A stretch of DNA of 64,000 nucleotides from Heliopora coerulea. Taxonomy: Eukaryota; Cnidaria; Anthozoa; Scleralcyonacea; Helioporidae. Location: contig JASJOG010000072.1 of the NCBI GenBank assembly GCA_030142905.1, positions 1,298,501 through 1,362,500 of the forward strand. Direction: 5' to 3'. A model generated the notes under the pieces. That model ran no database searches and was not told the origin of the DNA. It was given only the letters and a program-made list of their open reading frames with translations. This document shows, piece after piece, positions 1 to 13,000 of the stretch; positions within the stretch are counted from its first letter, which is position 1; every line of letters begins with the position of its first letter. A program made the position numbers and the translations under genes.

Positions 1-2587
1 ACGTTGAATATTTTAGGTCGAAAAATTCGACCAAAAAGTAAAGGGGTTAACCTTTGGTTTTTGACGATTTTTCGACCAATTTCCAACTTTCGAAATAAGG
101 TCCAAATATGAAAGTTTATTGCATAGAAAGTAGTTTTGCAGTGATTGGAGTGGTTTTTCGGTGAAATTACGTTGAATATTTTAGGTCGAAAAATTCGACC
201 AAAAAGTAAAGGGGTTAACCTTTGGTTTTTGACGATTTTTCGACCAATTTCCAACTTTCGAAATAAGGTCCAAATATGAAAGTTTATTGCATAGAAAGTA
301 GTTTTGCAGTGATTGGAGTGGTTTTTCGGTGAAATTACGTTGAATATTTTAGGTCGAAAAATTCGACCAAAAAGTAAAGGGGTTAACCTTTGGTTTTTGA
401 CGATTTTTCGACCAATTTCCAACTTTCGAAATAAGGTCCAAATATGAAAGTTTATTGCATAGAAAGTAGTTTTGCAGTGATTGGAGTGGTTTTTCGGTGA
501 AATTACGTTGAATATTTTAGGTCGAAAAATTCGACCAAAAAGTAAAGGGGTTAACCTTTGGTTTTTGACGATTTTTCGACCAATTTCCAACTTTCGAAAT
601 AAGGTCCAAATATGAAAGTTTATTGCATAGAAAGTAGTTTTGCAGTGATTGGAGTGGTTTTTCGGTGAAATTACGTTGAATATTTTAGGTCGAAAAATTC
701 GACCAAAAAGTAAAGGGGTTAACCTTTGGTTTTTGACGATTTTTCGACCAATTTCCAACTTTCGAAATAAGGTCCAAATATGAAAGTTTATTGCATAGAA
801 AGTAGTTTTGCAGTGATTGGAGTGGTTTTTCGGTGAAATTACGTTGAATATTTTAGGTCGAAAAATTCGACCAAAAAGTAAAGGGGTTAACCTTTGGTTT
901 TTGACGATTTTTCGACCAATTTCCAACTTTCGAAATAAGGTCCAAATATGAAAGTTTATTGCATAGAAAGTAGTTTTGCAGTGATTGGAGTGGTTTTTCG
1001 GTGAAATTACGTTGAATATTTTAGGTCGAAAAATTCGACCAAAAAGTAAAGGGGTTAACCTTTGGTTTTTGACGATTTTTCGACCAATTTCCAACTTTCG
1101 AAATAAGGTCCAAATATGAAAGTTTATTGCATAGAAAGTAGTTTTGCAGTGATTGGAGTGGTTTTTCGGTGAAATTACGTTGAATATTTTAGGTCGAAAA
1201 ATTCGACCAAAAAGTAAAGGGGTTAACCTTTGGTTTTTGACGATTTTTCGACCAATTTCCAACTTTCGAAATAAGGTCCAAATATGAAAGTTTATTGCAT
1301 AGAAAGTAGTTTTGCAGTGATTGGAGTGGTTTTTCGGTGAAATTACGTTGAATATTTTAGGTCGAAAAATTCGACCAAAAAGTAAAGGGGTTAACCTTTG
1401 GTTTTTGACGATTTTTCGACCAATTTCCAACTTTCGAAATAAGGTCCAAATATGAAAGTTTATTGCATAGAAAGTAGTTTTGCAGTGATTGGAGTGGTTT
1501 TTCGGTGAAATTACGTTGAATATTTTAGGTCGAAAAATTCGACCAAAAAGTAAAGGGGTTAACCTTTGGTTTTTGACGATTTTTCGACCAATTTCCAACT
1601 TTCGAAATAAGGTCCAAATATGAAAGTTTATTGCATAGAAAGTAGTTTTGCAGTGATTGGAGTGGTTTTTCGGTGAAATTACGTTGAATATTTTAGGTCG
1701 AAAAATTCGACCAAAAAGTAAAGGGGTTAACCTTTGGTTTTTGACGATTTTTCGACCAATTTCCAACTTTCGAAATAAGGTCCAAATATGAAAGTTTATT
1801 GCATAGAAAGTAGTTTTGCAGTGATTGGAGTGGTTTTTCGGTGAAATTACGTTGAATATTTTAGGTCGAAAAATTCGACCAAAAAGTAAAGGGGTTAACC
1901 TTTGGTTTTTGACGATTTTTCGACCAATTTCCAACTTTCGAAATAAGGTCCAAATATGAAAGTTTATTGCATAGAAAGTAGTTTTGCAGTGATTGGAGTG
2001 GTTTTTCGGTGAAATTACGTTGAATATTTTAGGTCGAAAAATTCGACCAAAAAGTAAAGGGGTTAACCTTTGGTTTTTGACGATTTTTCGACCAATTTCC
2101 AACTTTCGAAATAAGGTCCAAATATGAAAGTTTATTGCATAGAAAGTAGTTTTGCAGTGATTGGAGTGGTTTTTCGGTGAAATTACGTTGAATATTTTAG
2201 GTCGAAAAATTCGACCAAAAAGTAAAGGGGTTAACCTTTGGTTTTTGACGATTTTTCGACCAATTTCCAACTTTCGAAATAAGGTCCAAATATGAAAGTT
2301 TATTGCATAGAAAGTAGTTTTGCAGTGATTGGAGTGGTTTTTCGGTGAAATTACGTTGAATATTTTAGGTCGAAAAATTCGACCAAAAAGTAAAGGGGTT
2401 AACCTTTGGTTTTTGACGATTTTTCGACCAATTTCCAACTTTCGAAATAAGGTCCAAATATGAAAGTTTATTGCATAGAAAGTAGTTTTGCAGTGATTGG
2501 AGTGGTTTTTCGGTGAAATTACGTTGAATATTTTAGGTCGAAAAATTCGACCAAAAAGTAAAGGGGTTAACCTTTGGTTTTTGACGA

Positions 2588-2593
2588 TTTTTT
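2588..2593. other. T5-to-T6 insertion sites in the satellite (first of seven)
   Basis: The run GATTTTTCG (T5) becomes T6 at 2588-2593, 24093-24098, 25102-25107, 27623-27628, 29808-29813, 30985-30990 and 33002-33007. These seven are the only net length changes in the array. The one at 2588 is isolated in the core. Those at 25102, 27623, 29808, 30985 and 33002 share the neighbouring G-to-C change (TTTTTCACG) and are spaced 15, 13, 7 and 12 monomers apart, each plus one base, so they look like copies of a single mutation. Confidence 0.9.
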
Positions 2594-5500
2594 CGACCAA
2601 TTTCCAACTTTCGAAATAAGGTCCAAATATGAAAGTTTATTGCATAGAAAGTAGTTTTGCAGTGATTGGAGTGGTTTTTCGGTGAAATTACGTTGAATAT
2701 TTTAGGTCGAAAAATTCGACCAAAAAGTAAAGGGGTTAACCTTTGGTTTTTGACGATTTTTCGACCAATTTCCAACTTTCGAAATAAGGTCCAAATATGA
2801 AAGTTTATTGCATAGAAAGTAGTTTTGCAGTGATTGGAGTGGTTTTTCGGTGAAATTACGTTGAATATTTTAGGTCGAAAAATTCGACCAAAAAGTAAAG
2901 GGGTTAACCTTTGGTTTTTGACGATTTTTCGACCAATTTCCAACTTTCGAAATAAGGTCCAAATATGAAAGTTTATTGCATAGAAAGTAGTTTTGCAGTG
3001 ATTGGAGTGGTTTTTCGGTGAAATTACGTTGAATATTTTAGGTCGAAAAATTCGACCAAAAAGTAAAGGGGTTAACCTTTGGTTTTTGACGATTTTTCGA
3101 CCAATTTCCAACTTTCGAAATAAGGTCCAAATATGAAAGTTTATTGCATAGAAAGTAGTTTTGCAGTGATTGGAGTGGTTTTTCGGTGAAATTACGTTGA
3201 ATATTTTAGGTCGAAAAATTCGACCAAAAAGTAAAGGGGTTAACCTTTGGTTTTTGACGATTTTTCGACCAATTTCCAACTTTCGAAATAAGGTCCAAAT
3301 ATGAAAGTTTATTGCATAGAAAGTAGTTTTGCAGTGATTGGAGTGGTTTTTCGGTGAAATTACGTTGAATATTTTAGGTCGAAAAATTCGACCAAAAAGT
3401 AAAGGGGTTAACCTTTGGTTTTTGACGATTTTTCGACCAATTTCCAACTTTCGAAATAAGGTCCAAATATGAAAGTTTATTGCATAGAAAGTAGTTTTGC
3501 AGTGATTGGAGTGGTTTTTCGGTGAAATTACGTTGAATATTTTAGGTCGAAAAATTCGACCAAAAAGTAAAGGGGTTAACCTTTGGTTTTTGACGATTTT
3601 TCGACCAATTTCCAACTTTCGAAATAAGGTCCAAATATGAAAGTTTATTGCATAGAAAGTAGTTTTGCAGCGATTGGAGTGGTTTTTCGGTGAAATTACG
3701 TTGAATATTTTAGGTCGAAAAATTCGACCAAAAAGTAAAGGGGTTAACCTTTGGTTTTTGACGATTTTTCGACCAATTTCCAACTTTCGAAATAAGGTCG
3801 AAATATGAAAGTTTATTGCATAGAAAGTAGTTTTGCAGTGATTGGAGTGGTTTTTCGGTGAAATTACGTTGAATATTTTAGGTCGAAAAATTCGACCAAA
3901 AAGTAAAGGGGTTAACCTTTGGTTTTTGACGATTTTTCGACCAATTTCCAACTTTCGAAATAAGGTCCAAATATGAAAGTTTATTGCATAGAAAGTAGTT
4001 TTGCAGTGATTGGAGTGGTTTTTCGGTGAAATTACGTTGAATATTTTAGGTCGAAAAATTCGACCAAAAAGTAAAGGGGTTAACCTTTGGTTTTTCACGA
4101 TTTTTCGACCAATTTCCAACTTTCGAAATAAGGTCCAAATATGAAAGTTTATTGCATAGAAAGTAGTTTTGCAGCGATTGGAGTGGTTTTTCGGTGAAAT
4201 TACGTTGAATATTTTAGGTCGAAAAATTCGACCAAAAAGTAAAGGGGTTAACCTTTGGTTTTTGACGATTTTTCGACCAATTTCCAACTTTCGAAATAAG
4301 GTCCAAATATGAAAGTTTATTGCATAGAAAGTAGTTTTGCAGTGATTGGAGTGGTTTTTCGGTGAAATTACGTTGAATATTTTAGGTCGAAAAATTCGAC
4401 CAAAAAGTAAAGGGGTTAACCTTTGGTTTTTGACGATTTTTCGACCAATTTCCAACTTTCGAAATAAGGTCCAAATATGAAAGTTTATTGCATAGAAAGT
4501 AGTTTTGCAGTGATTGGAGTGGTTTTTCGGTGAAATTACGTTGAATATTTTAGGTCGAAAAATTCGACCAAAAAGTAAAGGGGTTAACCTTTGGTTTTTG
4601 ACGATTTTTCGACCAATTTCCAACTTTCGAAATAAGGTCCAAATATGAAAGTTTATTGCATAGAAAGTAGTTTTGCAGTGATTGGAGTGGTTTTTCGGTG
4701 AAATTACGTTGAATATTTTAGGTCGAAAAATTCGACCAAAAAGTAAAGGGGTTAACCTTTGGTTTTTGACGATTTTTCGACCAATTTCCAACTTTCGAAA
4801 TAAGGTCCAAATATGAAAGTTTATTGCATAGAAAGTAGTTTTGCAGTGATTGAAGTGGTTTTTCGGTGAAATTACGTTGAATATTTTAGGTCGAAAAATT
4901 CGACCAAAAAGTAAAGGGGTTAACCTTTGGTTTTTGACGATTTTTCGACCAATTTCCAACTTTCGAAATAAGGTCCAAATATGAAAGTTTATTGCATAGA
5001 AAGTAGTTTTGCAGCGATTGGAGTGGTTTTTCGGTGAAATTACGTTGAATATTTTAGGTCGAAAAATTCGACCAAAAAGTAAAGGGGTTAACCTTTGGTT
5101 TTTGACGATTTTTCGACCAATTTCCAACTTTCGAAATAAGGTCCAAATATGAAAGTTTATTGCATAGAAAGTAGTTTTGCAGTGATTGGAGTGGTTTTTC
5201 GGTGAAATTACGTTGAATATTTTAGGTCGAAAAATTCGACCAAAAAGTAAAGGGGTTAACCTTTGGTTTTTGACGATTTTTCGACCAATTTCCAACTTTC
5301 GAAATAAGGTCCAAATATGAAAGTTTATTGCATAGAAAGTAGTTTTGCAGTGATTGGAGTGGTTTTTCGGTGAAATTACGTTGAATATTTTAGGTCGAAA
5401 AATTCGACCAAAAAGTAAAGGGGTTAACCTTTGGTTTTTGACGATTTTTCGACCAATTTCCAACTTTCGAAATAAGGTCCAAATATGAAAGTTTATTGCA

Positions 5501-6039
5501 TAGAAAGTAGTTTTGCAGTGATTGGAGTGGTTTTTCGGTGAAATTACGTTGAATATTTTAGGTCGAAAAATTCGACCAAAAAGTAAAGGGGTTAACCTTT
5601 GGTTTTTGACGATTTTTCGACCAATTTCCAACTTTCGAAATAAGGTCCAAATATGAAAGTTTATTGCATAGAAAGTAGTTTTGCAGTGATTGGAGTGGTT
5701 TTTCGGTGAAATTACGTTGAATATTTTAGGTCGAAAAATTCGACCAAAAAGTAAAGGGGTTAACCTTTGGTTTTTGACGATTTTTCGACCAATTTCCAAC
5801 TTTCGAAATAAGGTCCAAATATGAAAGTTTATTGCATAGAAAGTAGTTTTGCAGTGATTGGAGTGGTTTTTCGGTGAAATTACGTTGAATATTTTAGGTC
5901 GAAAAATTCGACCAAAAAGTAAAGGGGTTAACCTTTGGTTTTTGACGATTTTTCGACCAATTTCCAACTTTCGAAATAAGGTCCAAATATGAAAGTTTAT
6001 TGCATAGAAAGTAGTTTTGCAGTGATTGGAGTGGTTTTT

Positions 6040-9000
6040 CGGTGAAATTACGTTGAATATTTTAGGTCGAAAAATTCGACCAAAAAGTAAAGGGGTTAAC
6101 CTTTGGTTTTTGACGATTTTTCGACCAATTTCCAACTTTCGAAATAAGGTCCAAATATGAAAGTTTATTGCATAGAAAGTAGTTTTGCAGTGATTGGAGT
6201 GGTTTTTCGGTGAAATTACGTTGAATATTTTAGGTCGAAAAATTCGACCAAAAAGTAAAGGGGTTAACCTTTGGTTTTTGACGATTTTTCGACCAATTTC
6301 CAACTTTCGAAATAAGGTCCAAATATGAAAGTTTATTGCATAGAAAGTAGTTTTGCAGTGATTGGAGTGGTTTTTCGGTGAAATTACGTTGAATATTTTA
6401 GGTCGAAAAATTCGACCAAAAAGTAAAGGGGTTAACCTTTGGTTTTTGACGATTTTTCGACCAATTTCCAACTTTCGAAATAAGGTCCAAATATGAAAGT
6501 TTATTGCATAGAAAGTAGTTTTGCAGTGATTGGAGTGGTTTTTCGGTGAAATTACGTTGAATATTTTAGGTCGAAAAATTCGACCAAAAAGTAAAGGGGT
6601 TAACCTTTGGTTTTTGACGATTTTTCGACCAATTTCCAACTTTCGAAATAAGGTCCAAATATGAAAGTTTATTGCATAGAAAGTAGTTTTGCAGCGATTG
6701 GAGTGGTTTTTCGGTGAAATTACGTTGAATATTTTAGGTCGAAAAATTCGACCAAAAAGTAAAGGGGTTAACCTTTGGTTTTTGACGATTTTTCGACCAA
6801 TTTCCAACTTTCGAAATAAGGTCCAAATATGAAAGTTTATTGCATAGAAAGTAGTTTTGCAGTGATTGGAGTGGTTTTTCGGTGAAATTACGTTGAATAT
6901 TTTAGGTCGAAAAATTCGACCAAAAAGTAAAGGGGTTAACCTTTGGTTTTTGACGATTTTTCGACCAATTTCCAACTTTCGAAATAAGGTCCAAATATGA
7001 AAGTTTATTGCATAGAAAGTAGTTTTGCAGTGATTGGAGTGGTTTTTCGGTGAAATTACGTTGAATATTTTAGGTCGAAAAATTCGACCAAAAAGTAAAG
7101 GGGTTAACCTTTGGTTTTTGACGATTTTTCGACCAATTTCCAACTTTCGAAATAAGGTCCAAATATGAAAGTTTATTGCATAGAAAGTAGTTTTGCAGTG
7201 ATTGGAGTGGTTTTTCGGTGAAATTACGTTGAATATTTTAGGTCGAAAAATTCGACCAAAAAGTAAAGGGGTTAACCTTTGGTTTTTGACGATTTTTCGA
7301 CCAATTTCCAACTTTCGAAATAAGGTCCAAATATGAAAGTTTATTGCATAGAAAGTAGTTTTGCAGTGATTGGAGTGGTTTTTCGGTGAAATTACGTTGA
7401 ATATTTTAGGTCGAAAAATTCGACCAAAAAGTAAAGGGGTTAACCTTTGGTTTTTGACGATTTTTCGACCAATTTCCAACTTTCGAAATAAGGTCCAAAT
7501 ATGAAAGTTTATTGCATAGAAAGTAGTTTTGCAGCGATTGGAGTGGTTTTTCGGTGAAATTACGTTGAATATTTTAGGTCGAAAAATTCGACCAAAAAGT
7601 AAAGGGGTTAACCTTTGGTTTTTGACGATTTTTCGACCAATTTCCAACTTTCGAAATAAGGTCCAAATATGAAAGTTTATTGCATAGAAAGTAGTTTTGC
7701 AGCGATTGGAGTGGTTTTTCGGTGAAATTACGTTGAATATTTTAGGTCGAAAAATTCGACCAAAAAGTAAAGGGGTTAACCTTTGGTTTTTGACGATTTT
7801 TCGACCAATTTCCAACTTTCGAAATAAGGTCCAAATATGAAAGTTTATTGCATAGAAAGTAGTTTTGCAGTGATTGGAGTGGTTTTTCGGTGAAATTACG
7901 TTGAATATTTTAGGTCGAAAAATTCGACCAAAAAGTAAAGGGGTTAACCTTTGGTTTTTGACGATTTTTCGACCAATTTCCAACTTTCGAAATAAGGTCC
8001 AAATATGAAAGTTTATTGCATAGAAAGTAGTTTTGCAGTGATTGGAGTGGTTTTTCGGTGAAATTACGTTGAATATTTTAGGTCGAAAAATTCGACCAAA
8101 AAGTAAAGGGGTTAACCTTTGGTTTTTGACGATTTTTCGACCAATTTCCAACTTTCGAAATAAGGTCCAAATATGAAAGTTTATTGCATAGAAAGTAGTT
8201 TTGCAGTGATTGGAGTGGTTTTTCGGTGAAATTACGTTGAATATTTTAGGTCGAAAAATTCGACCAAAAAGTAAAGGGGTTAACCTTTGGTTTTTGACGA
8301 TTTTTCGACCAATTTCCAACTTTCGAAATAAGGTCCAAATATGAAAGTTTATTGCATAGAAAGTAGTTTTGCAGCGATTGGAGTGGTTTTTCGGTGAAAT
8401 TACGTTGAATATTTTAGGTCGAAAAATTCGACCAAAAAGTAAAGGGGTTAACCTTTGGTTTTTGACGATTTTTCGACCAATTTCCAACTTTCGAAATAAG
8501 GTCCAAATATGAAAGTTTATTGCATAGAAAGTAGTTTTGCAGTGATTGGAGTGGTTTTTCGGTGAAATTACGTTGAATATTTTAGGTCGAAAAATTCGAC
8601 CAAAAAGTAAAGGGGTTAACCTTTGGTTTTTGACGATTTTTCGACCAATTTCCAACTTTCGAAATAAGGTCCAAATATGAAAGTTTATTGCATAGAAAGT
8701 AGTTTTGCAGTGATTGGAGTGGTTTTTCGGTGAAATTACGTTGAATATTTTAGGTCGAAAAATTCGACCAAAAAGTAAAGGGGTTAACCTTTGGTTTTTG
8801 ACGATTTTTCGACCAATTTCCAACTTTCGAAATAAGGTCCAAATATGAAAGTTTATTGCATAGAAAGTAGTTTTGCAGTGATTGGAGTGGTTTTTCGGTG
8901 AAATTACGTTGAATATTTTAGGTCGAAAAATTCGACCAAAAAGTAAAGGGGTTAACCTTTGGTTTTTGACGATTTTTCGACCAATTTCCAACTTTCGAAA

Positions 9001-10060
9001 TAAGGTCCAAATATGAAAGTTTATTGCATAGAAAGTAGTTTTGCAGTGATTGGAGTGGTTTTTCGGTGAAATTACGTTGAATATTTTAGGTCGAAAAATT
9101 CGACCAAAAAGTAAAGGGGTTAACCTTTGGTTTTTGACGATTTTTCGACCAATTTCCAACTTTCGAAATAAGGTCCAAATATGAAAGTTTATTGCATAGA
9201 AAGTAGTTTTGCAGCGATTGGAGTGGTTTTTCGGTGAAATTACGTTGAATATTTTAGGTCGAAAAATTCGACCAAAAAGTAAAGGGGTTAACCTTTGGTT
9301 TTTGACGATTTTTCGACCAATTTCCAACTTTCGAAATAAGGTCCAAATATGAAAGTTTATTGCATAGAAAGTAGTTTTGCAGCGATTGGAGTGGTTTTTC
9401 GGTGAAATTACGTTGAATATTTTAGGTCGAAAAATTCGACCAAAAAGTAAAGGGGTTAACCTTTGGTTTTTGACGATTTTTCGACCAATTTCCAACTTTC
9501 GAAATAAGGTCCAAATATGAAAGTTTATTGCATAGAAAGTAGTTTTGCAGTGATTGGAGTGGTTTTTCGGTGAAATTACGTTGAATATTTTAGGTCGAAA
9601 AATTCGACCAAAAAGTAAAGGGGTTAACCTTTGGTTTTTGACGATTTTTCGACCAATTTCCAACTTTCGAAATAAGGTCCAAATATGAAAGTTTATTGCA
9701 TAGAAAGTAGTTTTGCAGTGATTGGAGTGGTTTTTCGGTGAAATTACGTTGAATATTTTAGGTCGAAAAATTCGACCAAAAAGTAAAGGGGTTAACCTTT
9801 GGTTTTTGACGATTTTTCGACCAATTTCCAACTTTCGAAATAAGGTCCAAATATGAAAGTTTATTGCATAGAAAGTAGTTTTGCAGTGATTGGAGTGGTT
9901 TTTCGGTGAAATTACGTTGAATATTTTAGGTCGAAAAATTCGACCAAAAAGTAAAGGGGTTAACCTTTGGTTTTTGACGATTTTTCGACCAATTTCCAAC
10001 TTTCGAAATAAGGTCCAAATATGAAAGTTTATTGCATAGAAAGTAGTTTTGCAGCGATTG
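6040..10060. repeat. Ten-monomer (1680-bp) tandem duplication in the satellite
   Basis: The C form of the offset-142 site occurs at 6695, 7535, 7703, 8375, 9215, 9383 and 10055. The intervals are 5, 1, 4, 5, 1, 4 monomers, a period of ten monomers (1680 bp). The expected earlier partners at 5855 and 6023 carry T, so the duplicated part starts after about 6040. The outer limits are set only by the nearest diagnostic sites. This rests on one variable site and should be tested with all variants. Confidence 0.6.
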
Positions 10061-13000
10061 GAGTGGTTTTTCGGTGAAATTACGTTGAATATTTTAGGTC
10101 GAAAAATTCGACCAAAAAGTAAAGGGGTTAACCTTTGGTTTTTGACGATTTTTCGACCAATTTCCAACTTTCGAAATAAGGTCCAAATATGAAAGTTTAT
10201 TGCATAGAAAGTAGTTTTGCAGTGATTGGAGTGGTTTTTCGGTGAAATTACGTTGAATATTTTAGGTCGAAAAATTCGACCAAAAAGTAAAGGGGTTAAC
10301 CTTTGGTTTTTGACGATTTTTCGACCAATTTCCAACTTTCGAAATAAGGTCCAAATATGAAAGTTTATTGCATAGAAAGTAGTTTTGCAGTGATTGGAGT
10401 GGTTTTTCGGTGAAATTACGTTGAATATTTTAGGTCGAAAAATTCGACCAAAAAGTAAAGGGGTTAACCTTTGGTTTTTGACGATTTTTCGACCAATTTC
10501 CAACTTTCGAAATAAGGTCCAAATATGAAAGTTTATTGCATAGAAAGTAGTTTTGCAGTGATTGGAGTGGTTTTTCGGTGAAATTACGTTGAATATTTTA
10601 GGTCGAAAAATTCGACCAAAAAGTAAAGGGGTTAACCTTTGGTTTTTGACGATTTTTCGACCAATTTCCAACTTTCGAAATAAGGTCCAAATATGAAAGT
10701 TTATTGCATAGAAAGTAGTTTTGCAGTGATTGGAGTGGTTTTTCGGTGAAATTACGTTGAATATTTTAGGTCGAAAAATTCGACCAAAAAGTAAAGGGGT
10801 TAACCTTTGGTTTTTGACGATTTTTCGACCAATTTCCAACTTTCGAAATAAGGTCCAAATATGAAAGTTTATTGCATAGAAAGTAGTTTTGCAGTGATTG
10901 GAGTGGTTTTTCGGTGAAATTACGTTGAATATTTTAGGTCGAAAAATTCGACCAAAAAGTAAAGGGGTTAACCTTTGGTTTTTGACGATTTTTCGACCAA
11001 TTTCCAACTTTCGAAATAAGGTCCAAATATGAAAGTTTATTGCATAGAAAGTAGTTTTGCAGTGATTGGAGTGGTTTTTCGGTGAAATTACGTTGAATAT
11101 TTTAGGTCGAAAAATTCGACCAAAAAGTAAAGGGGTTAACCTTTGGTTTTTGACGATTTTTCGACCAATTTCCAACTTTCGAAATAAGGTCCAAATATGA
11201 AAGTTTATTGCATAGAAAGTAGTTTTGCAGTGATTGGAGTGGTTTTTCGGTGAAATTACGTTGAATATTTTAGGTCGAAAAATTCGACCAAAAAGTAAAG
11301 GGGTTAACCTTTGGTTTTTGACGATTTTTCGACCAATTTCCAACTTTCGAAATAAGGTCCAAATATGAAAGTTTATTGCATAGAAAGTAGTTTTGCAGTG
11401 ATTGGAGTGGTTTTTCGGTGAAATTACGTTGAATATTTTAGGTCGAAAAATTCGACCAAAAAGTAAAGGGGTTAACCTTTGGTTTTTGACGATTTTTCGA
11501 CCAATTTCCAACTTTCGAAATAAGGTCCAAATATGAAAGTTTATTGCATAGAAAGTAGTTTTGCAGTGATTGGAGTGGTTTTTCGGTGAAATTACGTTGA
11601 ATATTTTAGGTCGAAAAATTCGACCAAAAAGTAAAGGGGTTAACCTTTGGTTTTTGACGATTTTTCGACCAATTTCCAACTTTCGAAATAAGGTCCAAAT
11701 ATGAAAGTTTATTGCATAGAAAGTAGTTTTGCAGTGATTGGAGTGGTTTTTCGGTGAAATTACGTTGAATATTTTAGGTCGAAAAATTCGACCAAAAAGT
11801 AAAGGGGTTAACCTTTGGTTTTTGACGATTTTTCGACCAATTTCCAACTTTCGAAATAAGGTCCAAATATGAAAGTTTATTGCATAGAAAGTAGTTTTGC
11901 AGTGATTGGAGTGGTTTTTCGGTGAAATTACGTTGAATATTTTAGGTCGAAAAATTCGACCAAAAAGTAAAGGGGTTAACCTTTGGTTTTTGACGATTTT
12001 TCGACCAATTTCCAACTTTCGAAATAAGGTCCAAATATGAAAGTTTATTGCATAGAAAGTAGTTTTGCAGTGATTGGAGTGGTTTTTCGGTGAAATTACG
12101 TTGAATATTTTAGGTCGAAAAATTCGACCAAAAAGTAAAGGGGTTAACCTTTGGTTTTTGACGATTTTTCGACCAATTTCCAACTTTCGAAATAAGGTCC
12201 AAATATGAAAGTTTATTGCATAGAAAGTAGTTTTGCAGTGATTGGAGTGGTTTTTCGGTGAAATTACGTTGAATATTTTAGGTCGAAAAATTCGACCAAA
12301 AAGTAAAGGGGTTAACCTTTGGTTTTTGACGATTTTTCGACCAATTTCCAACTTTCGAAATAAGGTCCAAATATGAAAGTTTATTGCATAGAAAGTAGTT
12401 TTGCAGTGATTGGAGTGGTTTTTCGGTGAAATTACGTTGAATATTTTAGGTCGAAAAATTCGACCAAAAAGTAAAGGGGTTAACCTTTGGTTTTTGACGA
12501 TTTTTCGACCAATTTCCAACTTTCGAAATAAGGTCCAAATATGAAAGTTTATTGCATAGAAAGTAGTTTTGCAGTGATTGGAGTGGTTTTTCGGTGAAAT
12601 TACGTTGAATATTTTAGGTCGAAAAATTCGACCAAAAAGTAAAGGGGTTAACCTTTGGTTTTTGACGATTTTTCGACCAATTTCCAACTTTCGAAATAAG
12701 GTCCAAATATGAAAGTTTATTGCATAGAAAGTAGTTTTGCAGTGATTGGAGTGGTTTTTCGGTGAAATTACGTTGAATATTTTAGGTCGAAAAATTCGAC
12801 CAAAAAGTAAAGGGGTTAACCTTTGGTTTTTGACGATTTTTCGACCAATTTCCAACTTTCGAAATAAGGTCCAAATATGAAAGTTTATTGCATAGAAAGT
12901 AGTTTTGCAGTGATTGGAGTGGTTTTTCGGTGAAATTACGTTGAATATTTTAGGTCGAAAAATTCGACCAAAAAGTAAAGGGGTTAACCTTTGGTTTTTG

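Noticed and set aside
26..45. CENP-B box in the satellite monomer
   Set aside because: TTCGACCAA matches the first half of the box consensus (TTCGnnnnA), but the required CGGG is absent at both sites.
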